NCBI GenBank assembly: GCA_964429355.1 | Contig: CAYSCH010000473.1 | Location: 1 to 6,624 of the forward strand | Origin: JAAYAY01 sp964429355 | GTDB lineage: Bacteria > Planctomycetota > Planctomycetia > Pirellulales > Thermoguttaceae | Reading direction: 5' to 3' | Length of the DNA stretch: 6,624 bases | Part shown: positions 1-5,492 of the stretch, in pieces | How positions within the stretch are numbered: position 1 is the first letter of the stretch | Layout of the letters: every line of letters begins with the position of its first letter | Made by a program: the position numbers and the translations under genes | The notes under the pieces: model-generated | Databases searched by the model: none | What the model saw: only the letters and a program-made list of their open reading frames with translations | Told to the model about the DNA's origin: nothing

Positions 1-155
1 GCCGCCACCACGGCGGCCGCCCCTCCCCGCGACTGCATGGCCCCCCCGCAGTGGGGGCAGGCGACCAGAGTGGCAGCACCGACGCGTCGGCACTGGCGGC
101 AGACCTTGTTGCCCTGCGAGCCGGGGGCCACCGGGTAGACCGCCCCTGGGGCCAC
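1..155 (-). CDS. Possible zinc-ribbon protein, N-terminal part (runs off left edge)
   Basis: On the minus strand a frame stays open from 155 to the window edge. It carries two CxxC pairs, CRQC and CPHC, separated by ten residues, followed by GGAM. A CxxC-x10-CxxC pair of knuckles is the usual pattern of a small structural zinc ribbon, so the product probably binds one zinc ion. The residues before the ribbon are rich in Pro, Ala and Val, and those after it are Ala- and Gly-rich. The frame is closed upstream by TGA near 192, and the best start is GTG at 155. No good ribosome-binding site was seen. The rest of the protein lies outside, so its role cannot be given. The region is very GC-rich, and chance open frames are common in such DNA; the paired CxxC motifs are the main reason to believe it. 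Confidence 0.4.
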   Translation of the reverse strand, partial: MAPGAVYPVAPGSQGNKVCRQCRRVGAATLVACPHCGGAMQSRGGAAAVVA

Positions 156-232
156 GTGCGGGGTATCGGCTGGTCTGGCCGCGAGAGAATTTCAGGGGTA
201 GACTTACCATCTATCTGCCTGGCGGCCATGTA

Positions 233-262
233 TTGACGAATCATCGCTGGCGGGAAGATAAT
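233..262 (+). promoter_or_regulatory. Candidate sigma70-type promoter for the 377-655 gene
   Basis: TTGACG (233-238) and GATAAT (257-262) each match the -35 and -10 consensus at five of six positions and are 18 bases apart. Transcription would start near 269 and give a leader of about 108 bases before the GTG start at 377. This is one of the best-formed promoters in the window. It is seen by consensus only. Confidence 0.5.
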
Positions 263-361
263 CCGGGAGGGCCGAATCGTCCGTTATCCTGTACATTTAG
301 GAAGCCTCAGCCAGAAATTCGATCCTTACAGGCCGGCATCCACCAAAGGCGTCTGACCAGC

Positions 362-366
362 GGAGG
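362..366 (+). promoter_or_regulatory. Ribosome-binding site that fixes the GTG start at 377
   Basis: GGAGG at 362-366 lies ten bases upstream of GTG 377. No equivalent site precedes the other in-frame start-like codons further upstream (frame open from 233), and the upstream peptide is Pro/Arg-rich and does not look like part of the domain. The site therefore decides in favour of the short product. Confidence 0.6.
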
Positions 367-376
367 AACACAAAGG

Positions 377-655
377 GTGCTCGGGTTTGAGATTCTCGTC
401 AACGGTAAGAGACTGTGCGTTGCTGGGACGGCCGAGAACGAAGTCTTGGCGACTGGAGTCTCCTGGACGCGTCGCAATCCCGACGCAGTCAGTTTCCATG
501 TGGGAGGCATTGCCGCAGGTGCTTCGCACGAACACATTGGTTGGGCAACGCCGAATATCGCCATTGGCGACGAGATCATGATTCGCATCCTTGAGACGGA
601 CAGATGTGATGACCCTCATCGGAGATATCACCCGGGAACTGGCGAATCTGGCTGA
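377..655 (+). CDS. Small conserved hypothetical protein, beta-rich
   Basis: The 92-residue product starts at GTG 377 behind a GGAGG site at optimal spacing. It begins with a hydrophobic strand and a turn (GFEILVNGKRLCVAG), then a short segment containing SWTRRNPD, a second strand pair (VSFHVGGI), a linker with HEHIGW, and a final strand-rich part reading NIAIGDEIMIRIL followed by a charged tail. The layout resembles small uncharacterised proteins in planctomycetes and proteobacteria that pair an N-terminal FEIxVNGxRLCxAG motif with a C-terminal GDExxIRIL motif; that resemblance is from memory, and no function is known to me. There is no signal peptide or membrane segment, so it should be cytosolic. 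It has its own promoter (233-262) and no clear operon partner, because the downstream reading frames look broken. One Cys (residue 14) sits in the first motif. The start is well supported; the function is unknown. Confidence 0.72.
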   Translation: MLGFEILVNGKRLCVAGTAENEVLATGVSWTRRNPDAVSFHVGGIAAGASHEHIGWATPNIAIGDEIMIRILETDRCDDPHRRYHPGTGESG

Positions 656-856
656 CGCCGCTAGCGCGTCCAAAACGGAGCGGCTCGATAGCCTTACGTG
701 ATTCCCGGAGGAAATTGCGGCAAGGTGGTGGAGGAACTCGATGGGATCGTGCTGAAAGAGTTCGTGGGCAGGACGTGGACGAGGCTAATCGCTGGCCAAG
801 CTCATGGAGCCCTGGCAGTTGAATGGCGTGTCGGTATTGGGAAGAACGCAGGCTGA
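609..856 (+). pseudogene. Possible decayed small gene downstream of the 377-655 gene
   Basis: An ATG at 609 opens a 30-codon frame ending at TGA 699-701, with protein-like composition (MTLIGDITRELANLADAAS at its start). Reading on past that stop, the same frame gives FPEEIAA up to about 721. The next frame then continues as KVVEELDGIVLKEFVGRTW and stays open to TGA 854-856. Joined across one stop and one frameshift, the pieces read like a single amphipathic small protein overlapping the end of the preceding gene. I do not recognise a family. An alternative is that only a short product from GTG 725 or 728 is made, with GGAGG at 707-711 rather far upstream. The inverted-repeat arm at 682-707 lies across the internal stop, so a repeat insertion may have caused the break. 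This could also be chance in a non-coding stretch. Confidence 0.22.
682..707 (-). repeat. Left inverted-repeat arm (minus-oriented tail of the intergenic repeat)
   Basis: This is the reverse complement of the tail of copy A, identical over 689-707. It also resembles the tail of copy B near 1868-1886. It lies across the TGA that ends the 609-701 reading frame. It lacks the CAGGCT..AGCCTG and GGGCAAGCCC modules that accompany the two full copies. Confidence 0.7.
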
Positions 857-937
857 AGCCTGTACTCCAACAAGGGCAAGCCCACGCGGCTATCTTCACG
901 ACGACTATTTTTTCGGGAATCACGTAAGGCTACTCAG
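846..937 (+). repeat. Intergenic repeat, full copy A (upstream of the membrane-protein gene)
   Basis: This 92-bp stretch aligns with 1797-1892 at about 88% identity (81 of 92 positions, plus one 4-base gap), in direct orientation. It has three modules: one with the palindrome CAGGCTGAAGCCTG, one with GGGCAAGCCC followed by ACGCGGCTATCTTC, and a tail with GGGAATCACGTAAGGC. The first two contain short near-contiguous inverted repeats, as in REP-type elements. The copy ends about 30 bases before the membrane-protein start, so it may overlap that gene's leader. Such repeats are frequent between planctomycete genes as far as I recall; no mobility gene is linked here. Confidence 0.85.
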
Positions 938-939
938 CC
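914..939 (+). repeat. Right inverted-repeat arm
   Basis: This is the partner of 682-707. Its first 24 bases coincide with the tail module of repeat copy A, which also occurs in copy B, so the arm is a piece of a dispersed family and not a private terminal repeat of this unit. Confidence 0.7.
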
Positions 940-967
940 AAATAGATCTTGTGAGGCCTTGGCAGAA

Positions 968-1657
968 ATGCAGAAAGCGATTTCCAGGAGTTCCGCGGCG
1001 GGCCAGTGGCTTGGCGTGGTGCTGTTCGCCGTGGCGATGGCGTGGGTTGAATCGTCGGTGGTGCTGTACCTGCGTAGCCTGAGCCAGGAGTTTGATCCTT
1101 ATGCGCCGGTCGGACTGCCGCTGGGAGCGAACATTCTCCGGGCGGAGATGGTGCGCGAAGGGGCGACGCTGGTGATGCTCGGGAGCGTGGGCTGGCTGGC
1201 GGGACAGACCTGGCGGAGCCGGCTGGCGCTGGCGACGGTGGCCTTCGGAACCTGGGACATCTTCTACTACGTGTTTCTGGTGCCGCTGACGGGCTGGCCC
1301 CGCTCGCTGCTCGACTGGGACATTCTGTTTCTTCTGCCGCTCCCCTGGTGGGGACCGGTGGTCGCCCCGATGCTGATCGCGTGTCTGATGGTCGCGGGGG
1401 GAACTCTTGTGGGCCTGCAAGACTCGGCCGAGCGGCCGGTCTGGCCAAGTCGCTATCCCCTGCTTGCCGCCCTGGCCGGTGGGTTCCTTGGCCTTTACGT
1501 ATTCATGGCCGACGCGCTGCGGGTGATGCCCGAAGGGGCCGAAAAGCTCATGGATCTGCGGCCCGAGCACTTCAACTGGCCGTTGTTCTCGCTCGCCTGG
1601 GTGCTCATGTCGGCACCGGTCGCGGAACTGGCATGGCGGACAAGAGCCCGCAGGTGA
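968..1657 (+). CDS. Conserved hypothetical polytopic membrane protein
   Basis: The product of 229 residues is an integral inner-membrane protein with about six hydrophobic helices, roughly at residues 13-35, 65-80, 86-107, 115-148, 163-186 and 204-222; the fourth block is long enough for two. Loop motifs look conserved in style: WVESSVVLYLR at the end of helix 1, NILRAEMVREGATLVML before helix 2, FGTWDIFYYVF in helix 3, and GWPRSLLDWDILFLLPLP before WWGPVVAP. The buried Glu, Arg and Asp residues and the aromatic clusters suggest more than a simple anchor. I have seen similar unannotated proteins in planctomycetes and acidobacteria but know of no function. ATG 968 was chosen because GAGG at 953-956 is 11 bases upstream; an in-frame TTG at 959 is only 2 bases from that site. 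The gene stands alone, flanked on both sides by related intergenic repeats, and faces a convergent gene. Confidence 0.85.
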   Translation: MQKAISRSSAAGQWLGVVLFAVAMAWVESSVVLYLRSLSQEFDPYAPVGLPLGANILRAEMVREGATLVMLGSVGWLAGQTWRSRLALATVAFGTWDIFYYVFLVPLTGWPRSLLDWDILFLLPLPWWGPVVAPMLIACLMVAGGTLVGLQDSAERPVWPSRYPLLAALAGGFLGLYVFMADALRVMPEGAEKLMDLRPEHFNWPLFSLAWVLMSAPVAELAWRTRARR

Positions 1658-1719
1658 GGCGATGGCCGGACTGGGCAAGAGTGGGGGCCACTGGCGGGCA
1701 GAGCACGGATGGAACGCGA

Positions 1720-1748
1720 GCGCGGGGCAAGCCCGCGCGGCTATCCTT
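1720..1748 (+). repeat. Partial repeat copy C (GGGGCAAGCCC module)
   Basis: This matches the middle module of copy B at about 26 of 29 positions (around GCGGGGCAAGCCCGCGCGGC). GGGC-AA-GCCC flanked by CGCG on both sides can form a short GC-rich hairpin with one bulged G, lying 60-90 bases after the membrane-protein stop, where it could serve as a weak terminator or as protection for the mRNA end. Confidence 0.6.
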
Positions 1749-1770
1749 GTAGTGGCAGAGTGTTTTGAAG

Positions 1771-1794
1771 GACGCCGGCTGAAGCTGGGATTCC
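1771..1794 (+). repeat. Partial, diverged repeat module D
   Basis: GACGCCGGCTGAAGC followed by TGGGATTCC is a degenerate version of the first module of copies A and B (ACGCAGGCTGAAGCCTGTAC). It sits two bases before copy B, so the two are in tandem. The palindrome is spoiled by the changes. Confidence 0.5.
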
Positions 1795-1796
1795 GG

Positions 1797-1892
1797 ACGC
1801 AGGCTAAAGCCTGTACTCCAACAGCGCGGGGCAAGCCCACGCGGCTATCTTCGTGACGACTGTTCTTCAGGGAATCACGCAAGGCCATTCAG
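1797..1892 (+). repeat. Intergenic repeat, full copy B
   Basis: This is the direct-orientation counterpart of copy A (about 88% identical, 4 bases longer through an extra GCGC). It fills the space between the convergent genes and ends about ten bases before the TAG stop (1903-1905) of the minus-strand gene. Its two internal palindromes, CAGGCTAAAGCCTG and GGGCAAGCCC, could fold in either transcript and may act as transcription ends. Similarity to the A flank may continue weakly into the stop codon (CAGGCCTAGGC here, GAGGCCTTGGC after A). Confidence 0.85.
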
Positions 1893-1902
1893 TTTCGCAG
1901 GC

Positions 1903-2163
1903 CTAGGCGCTTTTCCGCAATTGGAGACGGGCCCGCAACGTGCCGGTCATCGGCATGCCGAGCACCTGGGGATCGTGGCGCAAGGCTTCGAGAATCTGAT
2001 CGAGCTGATCGACGGGGCCGAGCGATACGTCGAGAAAGATCCACTTCTGCCCGCCGAATTCGCACCCGCCCCCCAGAGCGCCGCCAAGGCACTCCTGGCG
2101 AATGTGATATCCAGCGCGCTTGGCCAAACCGACGGCCTCCTTGACCAACTCGACGGTGTGCAT
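1903..2163 (-). CDS. Small conserved hypothetical protein, 86 residues
   Basis: The ATG at 2163 has GGAG (2172-2175) eight bases upstream and a TATAAT promoter 48 bases upstream, so the start is well supported. The N-terminal part is an amphipathic helix (ELVKEAVGLAKRAGYHIRQE). It is followed by a Gly-rich turn with two Cys (residues 25 and 34) in CLGGALGGGCEFGGQKW, a strand (WIFLDVSLG) and a second helix (VDQLDQILEALRHDP), then a basic tail (RARLQLRKSA). The RQE..GG..GGxCExGGxKWIFxD signature looks like a conserved planctomycete and general bacterial hypothetical family, as far as I recall, with no known role. Two Cys nine residues apart in a Gly loop might bind a metal or form a redox pair; that is a guess. 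It has no membrane segment. It is convergent with the membrane-protein gene and divergent from the kinase gene, so it appears monocistronic. Confidence 0.78.
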   Translation of the reverse strand: MHTVELVKEAVGLAKRAGYHIRQECLGGALGGGCEFGGQKWIFLDVSLGPVDQLDQILEALRHDPQVLGMPMTGTLRARLQLRKSA

Positions 2164-2450
2164 CCCAGCTTCTCCAAATCGCCAGCATCCGTGACCAGCA
2201 TGATGTGCGGATTATAGCGGCTTGGGTTTCAGATGCCGAGGTCTGTTCGTCGATAGGACTGAAAGGAAGCTAAATCATTAGCTGGACTTGAGTTAAGACA
2301 CGAGCCCCAGGCAAGACAGCAAGAAAACCGGCACCGTGGTAAACCAGCGAGCTTGGCCTTGCCTGCGGAACTCTAACGGTCAGATGATCCAGTCAAACCG
2401 TCCGCAACCATGCCCGCCAACCCAGAAAAGTGTGGGAGCACCTTGACCCC
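2164..2450. other. Divergent intergenic spacer, 287 bp
   Basis: The left third holds the minus-strand promoter above. Further right there is a 16-bp palindrome, AGCTAAATCATTAGCT (2268-2283), that could be a small operator, and an 8-bp inverted pair (CAGGCAAG at 2308-2315, CTTGCCTG at 2358-2365) that could fold in a kinase leader RNA. I found no convincing plus-strand promoter for the kinase. A 34-codon frame from ATG 2410 overlaps the kinase start but has no ribosome-binding site and no protein character. Confidence 0.4.
2211..2239 (-). promoter_or_regulatory. Candidate promoter of the 86-residue protein gene
   Basis: On the minus strand TATAAT (2216 down to 2211) matches the -10 consensus perfectly. 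TCGGCA (2239 to 2234), four of six matches to the -35 consensus, is 17 bases upstream of it. Transcription would begin near 2204, leaving a leader of about 40 bases that includes the GGAG site. Confidence 0.55.
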
Positions 2451-3293
2451 ATGGCCTCGAACAACGAAAGCCTTTCACTCGAGAAGCAAGTGGAGATCCT
2501 CAAGCAGCAGTTGGCCCAGGCCCAGAACCTGACGGCATTGGGCGAACTGGTGAGTACGACGACCCACGAATTCAACAACGTGCTGATGACGATCATCAAC
2601 TATGCGAAGTACGGCCTGCGACATCAGGACAAGGCGTCGCGAGAGAAGGCCTTCGAGAAGATTCTGACGGCCAGCAACCGAGCGGCCAAGATCACCAACG
2701 GGGTGCTGGGCGTGGCCCGAAACCGTTCTACGGGTCAGGATGCCACCGACCTGGCGAAGGTCATCGAGGATTCGCTCGTGCTCCTCGAACGGGAGATGAA
2801 CAAATACCGCATCAAGGTTGAGACGCAGCTGAACAAGGTTCCGGAAGCCTACGTGAACGGCAACCAGATCCAGCAAGTGATGCTCAACCTGCTGATCAAC
2901 GCCCGTCAGGCCATGCCGACAGGCGGACGGCTTCAGATCAAACTGTCTTATGACCAGGCGAACGACATGGTGGAGCTGATGGTTCGCGACTTTGGTTGCG
3001 GCATTCCGGCGGACAAGCTGCCCCACATTTTCGATCCGTTCTATTCGACGAAGAGCGGTCCCGACGCCAGCGGCAAGGGGGGGACCGGGCTGGGACTCTC
3101 CATGTGCCATGACATCATTGAATCGCACCACGGGCGGATCCGGGTGGACAGTTCCCCAGGGGTAGGCACCGCCTTCACCTTGAAATTGCCGACTGTGACG
3201 AAGGCGGCCGCTCGGCGCGCTCTGCCGCGGGCGCCACTTGGGCCGATGGCGACGATTCCGATGTCGAGCTGCAACACACCGGTGCCGGGCTGA
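2451..3293 (+). CDS. Orphan cytosolic sensor-type histidine kinase
   Basis: The protein (280 residues) autophosphorylates on a His and should pass the phosphate to a response regulator Asp. It has no transmembrane, PAS or GAF domain. A short N-terminal coiled coil (about residues 8-30, LEKQVEILKQQLAQAQNL) leads straight into the dimerisation/phospho-acceptor helix, with THEFNN placing the His at residue 39. The ATPase part is complete: N box with N146 and N150 (VMLNLLINARQAM), G1 box DFGCGIP at 180-186, F box IFDPFYSTK at 193-201, and G2 box GGTGLGLSM at 210-218. The order is that of NtrB-like HisKA kinases. The last 30 residues (Ala/Pro-rich) lie beyond the domain. ATG 2451 was chosen; GTG 2430 is in frame and would add seven residues, and GGGAG at 2433-2437 is 13 bases from the ATG. 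No response regulator is adjacent, so partner and signal are unknown. The protein probably senses through a partner or by cytosolic ligand. Confidence 0.92.
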   Translation: MASNNESLSLEKQVEILKQQLAQAQNLTALGELVSTTTHEFNNVLMTIINYAKYGLRHQDKASREKAFEKILTASNRAAKITNGVLGVARNRSTGQDATDLAKVIEDSLVLLEREMNKYRIKVETQLNKVPEAYVNGNQIQQVMLNLLINARQAMPTGGRLQIKLSYDQANDMVELMVRDFGCGIPADKLPHIFDPFYSTKSGPDASGKGGTGLGLSMCHDIIESHHGRIRVDSSPGVGTAFTLKLPTVTKAAARRALPRAPLGPMATIPMSSCNTPVPG

Positions 3294-3327
3294 GAAACGG
3301 TTTCAGTTGCCTTCTCGATTGTGGATC

Positions 3328-3356
3328 TTGGTGGGGGGAAGGCGAGCGGCTACAAT
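3328..3356 (+). promoter_or_regulatory. Candidate promoter of the carbamoyltransferase gene
   Basis: TTGGTG (3328-3333) and TACAAT (3351-3356) are exactly 17 bases apart. The -10 matches five of six positions and the -35 only three. A start near 3363 would leave a leader of about 170 bases. The rest of the 3294-3533 spacer shows no terminator with a T run after the kinase gene and no believable small gene. Confidence 0.4.
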
Positions 3357-3533
3357 CGCGCATCGGAGAGGCTGGGGGCTCGAGTCCGCGACCTGCAGAG
3401 CTGTCGTCACGGAGTTTGCTGCTGCTGGTTCCGAGCAACCTGAAGGAAACCCTGACGTAGACCTGTCACGATCGCTGGCCGAAGCCCGCTGGGAAGTTCA
3501 CGTCCCGTGCGGCGGCGTGGGGCCTCCATCTGA

Positions 3534-5366
3534 ATGACCGCGATTCTCGGAATCTCTGCGTTCTACCACGACGCGGCAGCCGCCTTGGTTGTCGACGGGC
3601 GGATTGCCGCCGCCGCACAGGAAGAACGTTTCACTCGCAAGAAACACGACGCATCCTTCCCCAGCAACGCGGTCGATTACTGCCTTGCGGAGGGGGGAAT
3701 CGATGCGGAATCGCTGGACTACGTGGTCTTCTACGACAAGCCGCTGCTGAAATTCGAGCGGATTCTGGAGACCTACCTGGCATACGCTCCGGCCGGTTTT
3801 CGCTCGTTTGTGGCGGCCCTCCCCGGCTGGTTACACGAAAAGCTTCACCTGCCTGGCAAAATCCGCAAGGGGCTGGGTGGAAAGTACGAGCGGCGCTGCG
3901 CGTTCCTGGAGCACCATCAATCTCATGCGGCCAGTGCGTTCTTTCCGTCGCCCTTCGAGGAGGCCGCCATTCTCACGCTCGACGGGGTGGGTGAATGGGC
4001 CACCGCCACCTATGGCAGCGGCCGGGGCAATCAGATCGCGCTGACCCATGAACTCCGATTTCCCCACTCGCTGGGCCTGCTCTACTCGGCTTTCACATAC
4101 TTTTGCGGGTTCCGAGTCAACTCGGGGGAGTACAAGCTGATGGGGCTCGCTCCCTTTGGGGAGCCGAAGTACGCCGATTTGATTCGCGAAAGGCTGGTGG
4201 ACATCAAGCCGGATGGGTCGTTCCGCATGGACATGTCTTACTTTGGCTACTGCCAGGGGTTGCGGATGACCTCGCCCAGGTTCCACCGGCTGTTCGGCGG
4301 CCTGCCGCGGCGTCCGGAAGCTCCGCTCACGGAGCGGGAAATGGACCTGGCCGCCTCCATCCAGCAGGTGACGGAAGAGATCATGCTCCGCTCGGCCGAG
4401 CATCTGCAGCGTCGGACGGGACTGGCCGACCTGTGCCTGGCCGGGGGCGTGGCGCTGAACTGTGTGGGCAACGGCCGAATTCTCCGCGAGGGGCCGTTCA
4501 AGAGGATCTGGATCCAGCCGGCCGCAGGGGATGCGGGGGGTGCCCTCGGCGCGGCCCTGTTCGTCTGGTATCAACTTCTCGGAAACCGGCGTGACGCGAT
4601 CGCAACCGATTCCCAGCAAGGCTCACTGCTGGGGCCATCGTATTCGACCCGCGAGATCCGCCAATTTCTCGATGCCCAAGGTGCCGTCTATCGCCAGGCA
4701 GAATCGGAAGATGAGCTATGCCGGTCGGTGGCCGAGCTGCTGGCGGCGGAGAAGGTTGTCGGCTGGATGCAGGGCCGGATGGAGTTTGGGCCGCGGGCAC
4801 TCGGCAGCCGGAGCATTCTGGGCGACGCGCGCAGCGGCTCGATGCAGCGGGTGATGAATCTTAAGATCAAGTTCCGCGAGTCGTTTCGCCCCTTCGCGCC
4901 CGCCGTGCTCCACGACCGAGTGAACGAGTATTTCGATCTTCCGACTGACCTGGAGAGTCCCTACATGCTGCTGGTGGCGCCGGTCGCCGAGAACTGTCGA
5001 ATCGGGAGCGAAGACCCGGCGATCACCGGTCTGGATCGGCTCGGCAGGATCCGCTCGGCCATTCCCGCGGTCACGCATGTCGACTTCTCGGCGCGGGTCC
5101 AGACGGTCGATGCGGACCGTCACGGGCGGCTGCACTCACTTCTGAAGGCTTTCGAGGCCCGCACCGGGTGCCCGGTGCTGGTCAACACGAGCTTCAACGT
5201 GCGGGGCGAGCCGATCGTGTGCGCGCCGGAAGACGCCTACCGGTGCTTCATGGCGACGAACATGGACGTGCTGGTGATGGAAGACTGCATCCTTTTGAAA
5301 GAGAAGCAGGCTGGGGCGAAGCAGCATCCGATGGCCGAGCATCTGGGGAGGTTTGCGCCGGATTGA
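3534..5366 (+). CDS. O-carbamoyltransferase, NodU/CmcH (TobZ-like) family
   Basis: The enzyme (610 residues, the usual length for the family) should use ATP and carbamoyl phosphate to form carbamoyl-adenylate and then move the carbamoyl group to a hydroxyl of a sugar or metabolite. The N-terminal half is the Kae1/ASKHA-like domain. It starts ILGISAFYHDAAAALV and carries the metal-binding pattern HHxxHAAS (H127, H131), LDGVGEW (D150), GEYKLMGLAPFG and the GDAGGALGAA loop (D333), as in TobZ. The C-terminal half is the YrdC-like domain with MEFGPRALGSRSIL (E417 to about 430), KFRESFRPFAPAV and LVNTSFNVRGEPIV, all intact. The start is the canonical family N-terminus at ATG 3534, though no strong ribosome-binding site precedes it. 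No signal peptide is present, so it is cytosolic. The acceptor is unknown: no glycosyltransferase or biosynthetic cluster is next to it, and the SxtJ-like and DUF5989 small genes often found after bacterial homologues are absent. Gene order suggests a single-gene unit. Confidence 0.95.
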   Translation: MTAILGISAFYHDAAAALVVDGRIAAAAQEERFTRKKHDASFPSNAVDYCLAEGGIDAESLDYVVFYDKPLLKFERILETYLAYAPAGFRSFVAALPGWLHEKLHLPGKIRKGLGGKYERRCAFLEHHQSHAASAFFPSPFEEAAILTLDGVGEWATATYGSGRGNQIALTHELRFPHSLGLLYSAFTYFCGFRVNSGEYKLMGLAPFGEPKYADLIRERLVDIKPDGSFRMDMSYFGYCQGLRMTSPRFHRLFGGLPRRPEAPLTEREMDLAASIQQVTEEIMLRSAEHLQRRTGLADLCLAGGVALNCVGNGRILREGPFKRIWIQPAAGDAGGALGAALFVWYQLLGNRRDAIATDSQQGSLLGPSYSTREIRQFLDAQGAVYRQAESEDELCRSVAELLAAEKVVGWMQGRMEFGPRALGSRSILGDARSGSMQRVMNLKIKFRESFRPFAPAVLHDRVNEYFDLPTDLESPYMLLVAPVAENCRIGSEDPAITGLDRLGRIRSAIPAVTHVDFSARVQTVDADRHGRLHSLLKAFEARTGCPVLVNTSFNVRGEPIVCAPEDAYRCFMATNMDVLVMEDCILLKEKQAGAKQHPMAEHLGRFAPD

Positions 5367-5492
5367 GAATTCGGGGGCCTTTCCGGTTTTCACGGGGTGC
5401 AGCGGAGAGGAGGGGGACTCTTGTCTTCAGAAGCCCGCACAAAACGTGTGAGTTTCCCACGGGCATGGATGGGCACAGCCGGTGGTTTTGTT

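Larger units (their letters stand above)
682..939. mobile_element. Inverted-repeat-bounded 258-bp unit, MITE-like
   Basis: The ends of this unit are inverted copies of each other: 682-707 matches the reverse complement of 914-939 at 23 of 26 positions, including a perfect 19-bp core (689-707 against 914-932, core TAGCCTTACGTGATTCCCG). The right arm is also the tail of repeat copy A (846-937). No transposase is encoded between the arms. No convincing longer target-site duplication is visible; each inner core begins at a TA dinucleotide, which may be a TA duplication or just part of the repeat. A non-autonomous element is one reading. Two oppositely oriented members of the same intergenic repeat family is another. 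Confidence 0.35.

Noticed and set aside
656..940. An integron-type attC site or CRISPR repeat was considered for the inverted repeats here.
   Set aside because: No GTTRRRY/RYYYAAC core pair is visible, and there are only three related sites at irregular spacing, with no array of equal spacers.
920..1888. A 322-codon open frame on the minus strand across the membrane-protein gene.
   Set aside because: Its predicted protein is extremely rich in Arg, Pro, Gln and His, with no domain or hydrophobic core, and it begins and ends within the repeats. The plus-strand frame has clear membrane helices and a plausible start.
2353..2379. A promoter for the kinase (TTGGCC followed by TAACGG).
   Set aside because: The spacer is only 15 bases and both boxes match poorly. 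No sigma54-type -24/-12 pair was found either.
2475..3131. A 218-codon minus-strand frame opposite the histidine kinase.
   Set aside because: It mirrors the kinase coding frame and has a His/Arg/Val-rich composition with no motifs.
3191..3440. A possible frameshift near the end of the kinase, because another frame continues with an acidic stretch (GDDSDVELQHTGAG) past the annotated stop.
   Set aside because: The ATPase domain is already complete at about residue 247, and the in-frame tail is of a normal kind. The alternative frame soon becomes unconvincing.
3238..3537. A 99-codon plus-strand frame whose stop overlaps the carbamoyltransferase ATG.
   Set aside because: It has Arg/Trp-rich low-complexity composition, no ribosome-binding site and begins inside the kinase. 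The overlap with ATGA looks coincidental.
3831..4619. A 262-codon minus-strand frame inside the carbamoyltransferase gene.
   Set aside because: It is a GC-driven shadow. The plus-strand protein carries all family motifs over the same bases.
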